A DNA stretch of 64,000 nt. It comes from Dehalococcoidia bacterium (GTDB lineage: Bacteria; Chloroflexota; Dehalococcoidia; Tepidiformales; Tepidiformaceae). Positions within the stretch are counted from its first letter, which is position 1. Each line of letters starts with the position of its first letter. Below, in pieces: positions 1-7,512 of the stretch. The notes below the pieces were generated by a model. It was not told the origin of the DNA, searched no databases, and saw only the letters and a list, made by a program, of their open reading frames with translations. The DNA lies in contig PQAO01000015.1 of assembly GCA_003104995.1 (NCBI GenBank), positions 62,001 through 126,000 of the forward strand, read 5' to 3'. Made by a program: the position numbers and the translations under genes.

Positions 1-176
1 CGGCGCACGAAGCGCCGCGCAAGGGCAAGACCGTTCGGGTTGCGCTTTTCGCTCTGCCCGCCATGGCCGATGAGCACGAGCGGGACCGGGCCGACCGCTT
101 CGTCGGGCGCCCAGAGGATCCCGGGGATGCGGTCGCCCGCGCGTTCGACAAAAAAGCCGCGTTCGATCACGCCCAT
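1..176 (-). CDS. alpha/beta hydrolase, N-terminal part (runs off the left edge)
   Basis: Only the first 58 codons are present. The peptide opens MGVIERGFFVERAGDRIPG and reaches PLVLIGHGGQSEK, where the hydrophobic strand followed by GHGG is the oxyanion-hole region of dienelactone-hydrolase-like alpha/beta hydrolases. The catalytic Ser, Asp and His would lie outside the window. ATG at 176 is preceded by GAGAG at a workable distance; an in-frame ATG at 206 would add ten residues. It diverges from the FAD enzyme at 305. The substrate cannot be deduced. Confidence 0.6.
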   Translation of the reverse strand, partial: MGVIERGFFVERAGDRIPGILWAPDEAVGPVPLVLIGHGGQSEKRNPNGLALARRFVR

Positions 177-292
177 GCTTGAAGCACTCTCGTCTCGCCA
201 TTCCATGCATCACACCCGGCCCGTTGCCCGATTTTGCCCGACTGTAACCCCTACTCCGCCCTTCCGCCCATCGATCGGGTTGGGACGGACTT

Positions 293-298
293 TATACT
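293..298 (+). promoter_or_regulatory. -10 box TATACT, six bases before an ATG
   Basis: TATACT ends exactly six bases before the ATG at 305, so transcription would begin at or next to the start codon and give a leaderless mRNA. No Shine-Dalgarno sequence fits in between. No convincing -35 box was found. Confidence 0.5.
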
Positions 299-304
299 CG
301 ATGC

Positions 305-1576
305 ATGCGCATTGGCGTCATCGGTGCGGGCGCAGCCGGCCTTACCGCCGCCTACCGGCTTACCCAGTCGGGGCACCGGGTGACGGTCTACGAGGCCAAC
401 CCGTATGTCGGCGGCCGCACGCACAGCGAACATTTCGGCCCGGGGCACCACCTCGATACCGGCGCGGGCTGGCTCACCTCCGCCTACACGAGCACGCTCG
501 CGCTGTTCGACGAGCTTGGCGAGCGCGAACGGCTCCAGCCGATGCGCGCCAGCGCCCCGGCGGAACTCCTGGTCGAGGGCAAGGTCTATCTCGGCACCGG
601 GCTCCCGCGCACGCCAGCTGGCGAGCATATCGTCCCCGCGGATGAGCGTGAACGCCTCCGCAACTGGCTGCGCTGGCTCGAAGGCTACCCGCCGCTCGGC
701 TACCGCACCTTCAACGACCAGGAGAACGCCGAGGCGCACCTCGCGCCGGTCAGCCCCGCCGCGACCCGCTACCTGTTCGGCCCGATGTTCGAGGGTCTCT
801 TCGCCCCGCTTTCCGAGCAGTCGGCAGAGTTCCTGCGGTCGTGGATCGCCGCGAGTCGCGCGCAATACTTCCAGGTGCACGAAGGCATGGATGCACCCTG
901 GAAGCGAGTCGCAAGCCACCTGGATGTGCGCCTCAATGCTCGAGTGGAGATGATCCGGCAGGGCGGCACCCGCATGGAAGTCGTCGCCAACAGCATGGGC
1001 ACCGAATTCGACGGCATCGTCGCCGCGGTGCCCCCGCCCGCCGGGAACCGCTTTGTAACGCGCGCGATCGAGCCCCGGTGGGTTGCCCAGCTCGACTACG
1101 AGCAGATCCGGTATTCCGGGCAGTGCCGCCTCTACCTTGCGATGCCCGGCGACGCACCCGCCCGGCTCCACCGGCGGGCGCTCCCCATGGGGTTGATCGC
1201 CAGTGTCGAATGGCAGTCTGGCGGTCAGGGGGCATGGGGGAAGTGCCCCGGCGGCTGGCAGTGGGCCCTTATCTGCGGCAACCAGGCCTATAGCACGCAC
1301 CTTGCGGACCTCCCCGATGATGAGGTCGCCGGGCATCTCTGGACCGAGGCGGCGAAGCTCGTACCCGGCCTGCCACCGCTGAAATCGTGGAACGTCCGCC
1401 ATGTGGTGCGCTGGGAACAGGCGGTGCCAACCATGGCGCCGGGTCACTTCACCCGGATGGCAGCCTACCAGCGGCGTCCACCGCTGGTGTTCGCAGGCGA
1501 CTGGACGCACCAGGCGTGCATCGAGGGCGCCGTGCGATCGGGGGAGGCCGCCGCCGAAGCCTTCGGGCCAGGGTAG
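305..1576 (+). CDS. FAD-dependent amine oxidase-like oxidoreductase
   Basis: The 423-residue protein starts with a Rossmann dinucleotide-binding motif (GAGAAG, residues 7-12, then an acidic VYEAN at the end of beta-2 and GGRT). It ends with the second FAD-contacting block LVFAGDWTHQACIEGAVRSG around residue 390. This is the layout of the flavin amine oxidase / protoporphyrinogen oxidase / renalase-like superfamily, and it is soluble. The middle substrate-binding part carries no motif I can tie to a substrate. The ATG at 305 is chosen because the Rossmann fold starts at residue 2 and the -10 box sits six bases upstream. It stands alone, followed by a separately promoted acyl-CoA dehydrogenase. 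Confidence 0.85.
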   Translation: MRIGVIGAGAAGLTAAYRLTQSGHRVTVYEANPYVGGRTHSEHFGPGHHLDTGAGWLTSAYTSTLALFDELGERERLQPMRASAPAELLVEGKVYLGTGLPRTPAGEHIVPADERERLRNWLRWLEGYPPLGYRTFNDQENAEAHLAPVSPAATRYLFGPMFEGLFAPLSEQSAEFLRSWIAASRAQYFQVHEGMDAPWKRVASHLDVRLNARVEMIRQGGTRMEVVANSMGTEFDGIVAAVPPPAGNRFVTRAIEPRWVAQLDYEQIRYSGQCRLYLAMPGDAPARLHRRALPMGLIASVEWQSGGQGAWGKCPGGWQWALICGNQAYSTHLADLPDDEVAGHLWTEAAKLVPGLPPLKSWNVRHVVRWEQAVPTMAPGHFTRMAAYQRRPPLVFAGDWTHQACIEGAVRSGEAAAEAFGPG

Positions 1577-1600
1577 CCGTCCGGAGACTCCCCCAGGGTG

Positions 1601-1606
1601 TAGAAT
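1601..1606 (+). promoter_or_regulatory. -10 box TAGAAT for the acyl-CoA dehydrogenase
   Basis: TAGAAT lies in the short gap after the FAD oxidoreductase, 28 bases before the ATG at 1635. A CGGAGG ribosome-binding site lies between them, so this unit has a short conventional leader. Confidence 0.45.
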
Positions 1607-1634
1607 CCGCCCGCAATACCCGGAGGCCTTTCCC

Positions 1635-2813
1635 ATGCGGTTCCAGGACACACCCGAACTGGCGAAGTGGCGCACCCAGGTGCGTTCGTTCGTCGATACG
1701 AACTGGCGGGCGCACGCCAAACCTAATGAAGACGAGGACTCGATGGAGGGTCCGACCGACGAGTCCCGTACGAAGGTGTGGCTCGATAAGCTCGCCGAAA
1801 ACGGATGGCTCGCACCGGCATGGCCGAAGCAGTACGGCGGCGCCGACATGTCAGTCCTCGAGCAGTTCGTGCTGAACCAGGAGTTGCACGAAGCGGGCGC
1901 GCCGACCAGCCGCCAGATGCTCAACCTGGTCGGGCCGACGATCATGCTGCACGGCACTGACGAGCAGAAGGCCGAACACCTGCCGCCGATGCTCCGCGGT
2001 GAAGTGGCCTGGTGCCAGGGCTTCAGCGAGCCGGGCTCTGGCTCAGACCTTGCGAGTCTCCAGACCCGCGCTACCCGTGACGGCGATGATTATGTCGTAA
2101 ACGGCCAGAAGATCTGGACTTCCGGCGCCCACCGTGCCGACTGGATCTTCATGATGGCCCGCACGGACCCGGACGCCCCCAAACACCGCGGCATCAGCTA
2201 CCTGCTGGTCAACATGAAGCAGCCGGGCATCACCGTCCGGCCGCTCATCAACATGGCGAACGGCCACGTCTTCAACGAGGTGTTCTTCGAGGACGTGCGC
2301 GTGCCGATACGCAACCGCATCGGCGAAGAGAATCGTGGCTGGTACGTGGGCACCACCACACTGGACTTCGAGCGCTCGAACATCGCCCGGGCGATCGCCG
2401 CCCGCAAGAACGTCGAGAAGCTGGCGAAGTACTCTCGCGCCCGGGACGCGGCAGGCGAGCCCGTCACTCGCTCCTACAAACTCGAAATTGCCGACCGTGC
2501 GGTCGAGACGTCTGTCTGCGAGCTGCTCTCGTTCGTCGTCATTTCAATCCAGGCCCGCGGCGGTGTGCCGAACATGGAAGCCTCCATGTGCAAGATGTAC
2601 GGCTCCGAGCTCTCCCAGCGCATCGCGCTGACGAAGATGCACGTGACCGGCATGAAGGGCCAGTACCGCAGGTCCGACGGGCTGGAGCAGACCCTCGGCA
2701 CGAGTTCGGCGATGGAGTACCTGCAGGTGGTCCCGGCAACCATTGCCGCCGGCACGAGCGAAATCCAGCGCAACATCATCGCCACGCGCGGCCTCGGGCT
2801 CCCGCGGGGCTAA
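1635..2813 (+). CDS. acyl-CoA dehydrogenase
   Basis: A 392-residue acyl-CoA dehydrogenase, close to the usual family length. It shows the FAD/substrate signature CQGFSEPGSGSDLASL near residue 126, the NGQKIWTSGAH strand that follows it, and the C-terminal GTSEIQRNIIATRGLGL flavin-binding signature. The family oxidises acyl-CoA thioesters to 2-enoyl-CoA and passes electrons to an electron-transferring flavoprotein. The substrate is not evident; this long-N-terminus type often acts on unusual acyl-CoAs. The reading frame is open upstream to 1401, but ATG 1635 has a CGGAGG site 8-9 bases before it and begins the conserved N-terminus, so it is preferred. Confidence 0.93.
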   Translation: MRFQDTPELAKWRTQVRSFVDTNWRAHAKPNEDEDSMEGPTDESRTKVWLDKLAENGWLAPAWPKQYGGADMSVLEQFVLNQELHEAGAPTSRQMLNLVGPTIMLHGTDEQKAEHLPPMLRGEVAWCQGFSEPGSGSDLASLQTRATRDGDDYVVNGQKIWTSGAHRADWIFMMARTDPDAPKHRGISYLLVNMKQPGITVRPLINMANGHVFNEVFFEDVRVPIRNRIGEENRGWYVGTTTLDFERSNIARAIAARKNVEKLAKYSRARDAAGEPVTRSYKLEIADRAVETSVCELLSFVVISIQARGGVPNMEASMCKMYGSELSQRIALTKMHVTGMKGQYRRSDGLEQTLGTSSAMEYLQVVPATIAAGTSEIQRNIIATRGLGLPRG

Positions 2814-2831
2814 CCGGGCAAACCATTCGGG

Positions 2832-2863
2832 TGCCCCTCCCGGCCCTCGCGCGTGGAGGGGCA
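2832..2863 (+). terminator. terminator-like hairpin
   Basis: TGCCCCTCC at 2832-2840 pairs perfectly with GGAGGGGCA at 2855-2863 around a 14-base loop. It sits directly after the acyl-CoA dehydrogenase stop. The following bases are only modestly T-rich. Confidence 0.5.
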
Positions 2864-2889
2864 TTCGCATTCCACGGGAGCACGCCAGG

Positions 2890-3474
2890 GTGCCGGACAC
2901 AACGAAACTCGAACTGCTCGAGGACCTCATGGCTCGCCAGCGGGCGATCCGGAGGTTCATGGCGGACGATGTCGATGACTCGCTAGTCGAGCGCGTCATC
3001 CGGGCTGCAACGCGTGCGCCCAGCGCCCGCAACGTCCAGCCGTGGCGGTTCATCGTCATCCGCGACCGGGAGACGAAACGCCAGCTCGGGGCGATCTTTG
3101 ATGAACTCGGAACCCGGATGTACGGCCAGGGCGCCCCGGACCGCACCCCGTGGGAGGAGGTGCCGGTACTCATCGCGGTCTGTTCGGAGTACGCCTTCGG
3201 TGAGGGCGAGGCCGCCATGGCCGCCCTTGGCGCATCGATCTACCCGGGAGTGCAGAACCTCCTGCTCGCCGCCCAGGCCGCGGGACTCGGCGCGGTGCTG
3301 ACCACCCGCTGGAAGGCCCAGGAGCCGCAGCTGCGGCCCCTGCTCGGGCTCCCGGAGACCATGGCGCTGCACGCCATCATCCCCATCGGCTGGCCGGACC
3401 GCAGCTATGGGAAGAACCGCCGCCGGCCGGTGGGCGAAGTCACCTACCGGGAGCGCTTCGGCGAGCCCTGGTGA
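2890..3474 (+). CDS. nitroreductase family protein
   Basis: A 194-residue FMN-dependent nitroreductase-family protein. The N-terminal RQRAIRRFMADDV and RAATRAPSARNVQPWRFIVI blocks are the FMN-phosphate and isoalloxazine contacts of the fold. YPGVQNLLLAAQAAGLGAVLTT and a late PIGWP block complete the family pattern. Members are NAD(P)H-dependent homodimers reducing nitro-aromatics, quinones or flavins; the substrate here is unknown. The GTG at 2890 is preceded by GGGAG nine bases upstream and gives the full N-terminal helix. An internal ATG (MARQRAIRRF) is the alternative. Confidence 0.85.
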   Translation: MPDTTKLELLEDLMARQRAIRRFMADDVDDSLVERVIRAATRAPSARNVQPWRFIVIRDRETKRQLGAIFDELGTRMYGQGAPDRTPWEEVPVLIAVCSEYAFGEGEAAMAALGASIYPGVQNLLLAAQAAGLGAVLTTRWKAQEPQLRPLLGLPETMALHAIIPIGWPDRSYGKNRRRPVGEVTYRERFGEPW

Positions 3475-3477
3475 CGG

Positions 3478-3741
3478 TCAGCCCCCGCCGATGGCCGGGA
3501 CGATCGTGATCTCGGTGCCCGGGGCCACCGCATCGTGCAGGGCCAGTGGGATTACCTCGCCGTTGACCGCAAAGGCCAGCTCCGGCCGCAGCCGTCCTTC
3601 CTCCACCACCCGGTCGAAGAAGCCCGGGCATCGCGCGTCGAGGGCGCGCAGCAACTCGCCGATCGTGCCGCCTTCGACCTCGAGCTGCGGCGATCCGCCG
3701 CACAGGTCGCGCAGGGTCGCCGGGATGATAACCAGCGCCAC
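3478..3741 (-). CDS. MoaD/ThiS-like small sulfur-carrier protein
   Basis: An 87-residue beta-grasp protein ending in Gly-Gly-Gly (VPAIGGG), the tail that is adenylated and thiocarboxylated in MoaD and ThiS. The LEVEGGTIGELLRALDARCPG and VAPGTEITIVPAIGG segments are typical of the family. The GTG start overlaps the stop of the upstream molybdenum-hydroxylase subunit (TAGTG), so it is the last gene of that operon. A role in sulfur donation to molybdopterin, or in sulfuration of the Mo centre, is an inference from this context. Confidence 0.82.
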   Translation of the reverse strand: MALVIIPATLRDLCGGSPQLEVEGGTIGELLRALDARCPGFFDRVVEEGRLRPELAFAVNGEVIPLALHDAVAPGTEITIVPAIGGG

Positions 3742-6008
3742 TAGGACAGCCCGTTCAGCTCCTCGACCACGCGGCGCGGAGACATCGGAAGGTCGGTGAA
3801 GCGGTGGCCGGTCGCGTCGGCGATGGCATTCGCGATGGCTGCCAGCGGCGGGACAATCGGCACCTCGCCCACGCCCCGGACGCCATACGGGTGCCCAGGA
3901 TTCGGGACCTCGACCAGGATCGTGTCAATGTTCGGCACATCCAGCGTGGTCGGCATGCGATAGTCGAGGAAACTCGCGTTCGCCAGCCGGCCGGTGTCGT
4001 CGTAGAAGTACTCCTCGTTGAGCGCCCAGCCGATGCCCTGGACCGCGCCGCCCTGGATCTGGCCCTCCACATACGACGGGTGAATGGCCGTACCCACGTC
4101 CTGGACGGCCGTATAGCGCAGGATGTGGACTTTCCCCGTGTCGGGGTCGACCTCCACGTCGACGATGTGGGTGGCAAATGCGCCGCCGGCCCCGCGCGCC
4201 AGGAGCGACGCCTTACCGGCGATCGGACCACCGGTGCGGGCGGATTGCCCCGCCAGCTCCTTGAAGGTGAGTTCCTTTGTGGAGTCCTTCGTGCACTTGA
4301 GCACGCCCGCCTCGTAGACGACGTCCTCCTCGGCCACGCCCCAGAGCTTGGCCGCCCGTGCGACCATCTGGCGGCGAATGTCCATGCCGGCTTCATAGAC
4401 GGCGAGGCCCGAGGCGAACGTGGTGCGGCTGCCGCCCGTCACGTCGTTATGCCCGATGGAGTCGGTATCGACCACCGACGGGCGGATCGTGTCGTAATCG
4501 ACACCCAGGGTCTCGGCGAGCTGCATGGCGAGCGACGCGCGCGTCCCGCCGATGTCGACCGAGCCCTCGATCAGGTTGATGGTGCCGTCGGTGTTGACGG
4601 CAACGACCACGCTCGACTGCATGCCGCCGTTGAACCAGTAGCCGGAGGCTACGCCACGGCCACGGTTGGGGCCCTCGATCGGCGAGCGGTAGTGGGGCGA
4701 GTTGAGGGCCGCCTCGACCACCTCTTGGTTGCCGATGCGCGGGAAGGCGATGCCGTTGACCATCCGGGTGCCCTCGTGCGAGGCGTTGGCCTTGCGGAAC
4801 TCGAGTGGATCGATCTTCTGCCGACGGGCCAGCTCATCGACGACGCTTTCGATTGCGAACGCGGCGGCGGGTGCGCCAGGAGCACGGTAGGCGGCGGTCT
4901 TCGGCTTGTTCACCACCACGTCGTAGGCATTGATCTGGAAGTTATCGATGTTGTAGGGCGAGAGCATCGTCATGGAGCCGGCGCCCACTGAGGACCCGGG
5001 GAACGCCCCTGCTTCGTAGCAGAGGGTGGCCTGCACAGCGGTGAGCTGGTCCCCTTTGGCGGCGGCTTTCAACTTCATGTAGGTGCCGCTCGTCGGGCCC
5101 GTGGCCTCGAACACCTCGGCGCGGCTCATGCTCGCCTTCACCGGGCGGCTGGTCTTCTTCGACAGCAGGGCGACGATGGGATCGAGATAAATCGGCATCT
5201 TGCCGCCGAAGCCCCCACCGATCTCCATCGGGACAACCTTTACGTGCGAGACGGGGAGTTTCAGCACCTCTGCCACGAGCCCGCGCACGGCGAACGCGCC
5301 CTGGGTACTCGTCCAGATGGTGAGCGTGCCGTCCGAGTTCCAGTTCCCGGTGGAGCTGTGTGGTTCGATGTACCCCTGGTGGACCATCTTCGTCGTGAAC
5401 TCGCGCTCCACGACGACATCGGCATCCGCGAAGGCGGCTTCGATATCGCCCCCTTCGAACTTGTTGTAGCTCGCGATGTTCGATGGCTTGTCGCCTACTT
5501 CGCGGGTCATCAGGGTCTTTGTGCGGCGCGTTTCGTTCAAGAGTGGGGCGTCGTCGCGCATGGCGTCGCGCACATCGAGGACGGGCGGCAGCACCTCGTA
5601 CTCGACCTTGATCTGGGCCAGGGCGAGCTCGGCGACGTGCGGGCTGGCGGCGGCCACCGCAGCCACGGCATGGCCCTGGTAGAGCACCTTCCGCGAAGCG
5701 AGGATGTTCTCGCTCACTTCCATCAGGTTGACGGCGCTCTCGCCGAGGTCCTCCACCTTGTCGGCTGCGGCCGGCAGGTCCGTGTGAGTGAGGACCGCCA
5801 GGACGCCCGGGTACTTCTCGGCTCCGGTGGTATCGATGGAAAGGATGCGGGCGTGGGCGTGCGGGCTGCGAAGCACCTTCGCGTGGATGAGGCCCGGGAG
5901 GTGGATATCCGCGCCATACTGGGCTTTGCCGGTCACCTTCTCGACGCCGTCCGGGCGGACGGGCCGGGTGCCGATGACGGAATAGGCGGGGCGGTCGACT
6001 GTGGTCAC
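3741..6008 (-). CDS. molybdopterin-binding subunit of a xanthine dehydrogenase/CO dehydrogenase-family hydroxylase
   Basis: A 755-residue large subunit with the aldehyde oxidase/xanthine dehydrogenase a/b hammerhead at the N-terminus (GTRPVRPDGVEKVTGKAQYGADI) and the Mo-cofactor domain after it. GGGFGGKM near residue 262 and VRGVGEVPIVPPLAAIANAI near the end are visible; the Glu of that last block corresponds to the catalytic base of the family. There is no AYRCSFR-type loop, so it is not form I CO dehydrogenase. The enzyme hydroxylates an N-heterocycle or oxidises an aldehyde; the substrate is not determined. GTG at 6008 follows the 2Fe-2S gene by a single base. Confidence 0.93.
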   Translation of the reverse strand: MTTVDRPAYSVIGTRPVRPDGVEKVTGKAQYGADIHLPGLIHAKVLRSPHAHARILSIDTTGAEKYPGVLAVLTHTDLPAAADKVEDLGESAVNLMEVSENILASRKVLYQGHAVAAVAAASPHVAELALAQIKVEYEVLPPVLDVRDAMRDDAPLLNETRRTKTLMTREVGDKPSNIASYNKFEGGDIEAAFADADVVVEREFTTKMVHQGYIEPHSSTGNWNSDGTLTIWTSTQGAFAVRGLVAEVLKLPVSHVKVVPMEIGGGFGGKMPIYLDPIVALLSKKTSRPVKASMSRAEVFEATGPTSGTYMKLKAAAKGDQLTAVQATLCYEAGAFPGSSVGAGSMTMLSPYNIDNFQINAYDVVVNKPKTAAYRAPGAPAAAFAIESVVDELARRQKIDPLEFRKANASHEGTRMVNGIAFPRIGNQEVVEAALNSPHYRSPIEGPNRGRGVASGYWFNGGMQSSVVVAVNTDGTINLIEGSVDIGGTRASLAMQLAETLGVDYDTIRPSVVDTDSIGHNDVTGGSRTTFASGLAVYEAGMDIRRQMVARAAKLWGVAEEDVVYEAGVLKCTKDSTKELTFKELAGQSARTGGPIAGKASLLARGAGGAFATHIVDVEVDPDTGKVHILRYTAVQDVGTAIHPSYVEGQIQGGAVQGIGWALNEEYFYDDTGRLANASFLDYRMPTTLDVPNIDTILVEVPNPGHPYGVRGVGEVPIVPPLAAIANAIADATGHRFTDLPMSPRRVVEELNGLS

Positions 6009-6009
6009 G

Positions 6010-6489
6010 TTATTTCGCCTCCTGCATGTCGTTGGACGCCTTCATGACGGCCTTCACGATCTTGTCGTAGCCGGTGCAGCGGCAGAGGTTGCCGGCGAGC
6101 CAGAACCGCACCCGGTGCTCATCCGGGTTCGGTTCGCGGTCGAGCAGGGCTTTGGCCGACATGATGAACCCGGGGGTGCAGATGCCGCACTGGAGCGCAG
6201 CCTCTTCGAGGAACGCCTGCTGGAGCGGATGGAGCTGGTCCCCACGTGCCAGCCCCTCGATGGTGCTCACCTCGGCGCCCTGCGTTTCGACGGCGAGCAC
6301 GCAGCACGAGTTCACCACGCGGCCGTTCAGCATGACGCTGCAGGCGCCGCAGTTGCCGTTGTTGCAGCCTTCCTTGGTGCCCGTAAGCCCGATGTTGTCG
6401 CGGAGGACTTCGAGCAGGCTCTGGCGCGGTTCGGCCAGGAATTCGATGTCGTCGCCGTTCAGGCGGGTCTGGATGTGCATCTTTGCCAT
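6010..6489 (-). CDS. 2Fe-2S subunit of the molybdenum hydroxylase
   Basis: A 159-residue ferredoxin-type small subunit. The plant-type 2Fe-2S domain carries CNNGNCGAC and a later NSCC cysteine. The helical second domain carries CGICTPGFI and CRCTGY, so all eight cluster ligands are present. It passes electrons from the Mo subunit (next gene) to the FAD subunit (previous gene). The ATG at 6489 lies four bases after the FAD-subunit stop. Confidence 0.95.
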   Translation of the reverse strand: MAKMHIQTRLNGDDIEFLAEPRQSLLEVLRDNIGLTGTKEGCNNGNCGACSVMLNGRVVNSCCVLAVETQGAEVSTIEGLARGDQLHPLQQAFLEEAALQCGICTPGFIMSAKALLDREPNPDEHRVRFWLAGNLCRCTGYDKIVKAVMKASNDMQEAK

Positions 6490-6493
6490 GGGG

Positions 6494-7369
6494 CTAGCGG
6501 GCCTCCCGGTAACGCTGGAGCGCCCCTTCGAGCGCGCGGATGGTGAGAATTTTCGCGAGGTGTTTGCGCTGGGCGATGCCGCCGCGCATGTCGTCGATGG
6601 GTTTGGCGGCAGCCGCCGCGGCTTCCCCGGCCGCCGCGAAGGCCTCGGCGCCCGCCGGCTGGCCAACCAGCGCCGCAACCGCCTCCGGGACCATGATCGG
6701 GGTGGCCGCCACCGCGCCGAGGGCCACACGCGCGTGCTCGATGGTCGAGCCATCGGCGCCCAGCTCGATACGAACGCCAGAGCTCGCCACCGCGATGTCC
6801 ATCTCGTTCCGCGGGATGAACCGGTGGTAGTAGGCCGCCGAGTGTCCCGGCTGGGCCGGGATGCGGACGCTCACGAGCAGTTCGCCCGGCTGAAGCGTGT
6901 TGCGCCCCGGGCCGGCAAAGAACTCCTCGACCGGGATTTCGCGCGTTGCCGTGGACGAGGCGATGGCCAGGCGGGCGCCCAGCACGATCAGCGCGGGGGA
7001 CGAATCCGCCGCGGGGCTCGCATTGCACAGGTTGCCGCCGAGACTCGCCCGCGATTGGATTGCCGTGCCTCCGATGATGGAGGCCGCATCGACCAGTGCC
7101 GGCAGCTTCGCGCGCACCTGCGGGTCTTCGTAAATCTGGGCGAGCGGGACGGCCGCGCCGATGTTGAGCGATCCATCCGGGGCGAAGGCGATCGCCATCA
7201 TCTCCGGGATGTGCTTCAGGTCGATGAGCTGGTCGCACTGCTTGCGGCCCTCTCGCAGCTGGATGATGACATCGGTGCCGCCAGCCAGCATCAGCGACCG
7301 CTTCCCGTTCCCGAGTGCCGTGAAGGCCTCGGAGAGCGAGCGCGGCGCAACGTATTCAAACGATTCCAT
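6494..7369 (-). CDS. FAD-binding subunit of the molybdenum hydroxylase
   Basis: A 291-residue FAD_binding_5/CO_deh_flav_C protein. LMLAGGTDVI near residue 30 and the block TAIQSRASLGGNLCNASPAAD are the FAD-binding motifs of CoxM/XdhB proteins. It is the first gene of the operon FAD, 2Fe-2S, Mo subunit, MoaD-like, which is the usual order for this enzyme class. ATG 7369 is preceded by AAGGATGG and starts the family-typical MESFEYVAPRSLSEA. Confidence 0.93.
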   Translation of the reverse strand: MESFEYVAPRSLSEAFTALGNGKRSLMLAGGTDVIIQLREGRKQCDQLIDLKHIPEMMAIAFAPDGSLNIGAAVPLAQIYEDPQVRAKLPALVDAASIIGGTAIQSRASLGGNLCNASPAADSSPALIVLGARLAIASSTATREIPVEEFFAGPGRNTLQPGELLVSVRIPAQPGHSAAYYHRFIPRNEMDIAVASSGVRIELGADGSTIEHARVALGAVAATPIMVPEAVAALVGQPAGAEAFAAAGEAAAAAAKPIDDMRGGIAQRKHLAKILTIRALEGALQRYREAR

Positions 7370-7444
7370 GCACCATCCTTGGGTCAGGCATATGTCCGCA
7401 CGAGTTCCCCCCGAGGGGTTGCGGACGTTCTGACAGTTCAAAGG

Positions 7445-7450
7445 ATCATA
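7445..7450 (-). promoter_or_regulatory. -10 box TATGAT for the molybdenum hydroxylase operon
   Basis: TATGAT on the minus strand lies about 75 bases before the ATG at 7369, inside the divergent gap shared with the DUF2207 gene. It would leave a leader of roughly 65-70 bases. No -35 element was identified. Confidence 0.35.
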
Positions 7451-7498
7451 CGGTGCGCGCCACGCCCTGTCTTGAACAGCTCATTGGAGCGCAGCCGC

Positions 7499-7504
7499 TA
7501 GAAT
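7499..7504 (+). promoter_or_regulatory. -10 box TAGAAT, eight bases before an ATG
   Basis: TAGAAT ends eight bases before the ATG at 7513, again too close for a ribosome-binding site. It matches the leaderless layout seen at 293 and at 25,372. Confidence 0.45.
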
Positions 7505-7512
7505 GCGTCCGC

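Noticed and set aside
251-1957. 568-codon minus-strand frame opposite the FAD oxidoreductase
   Set aside because: It is the reverse shadow of two well-supported genes and contains no family motif.
3741-6008. Form I aerobic CO dehydrogenase large subunit
   Set aside because: The characteristic AYRCSFR active-site loop is absent; AYRAPGAPAAAF is found instead, so only the wider hydroxylase family is supported.
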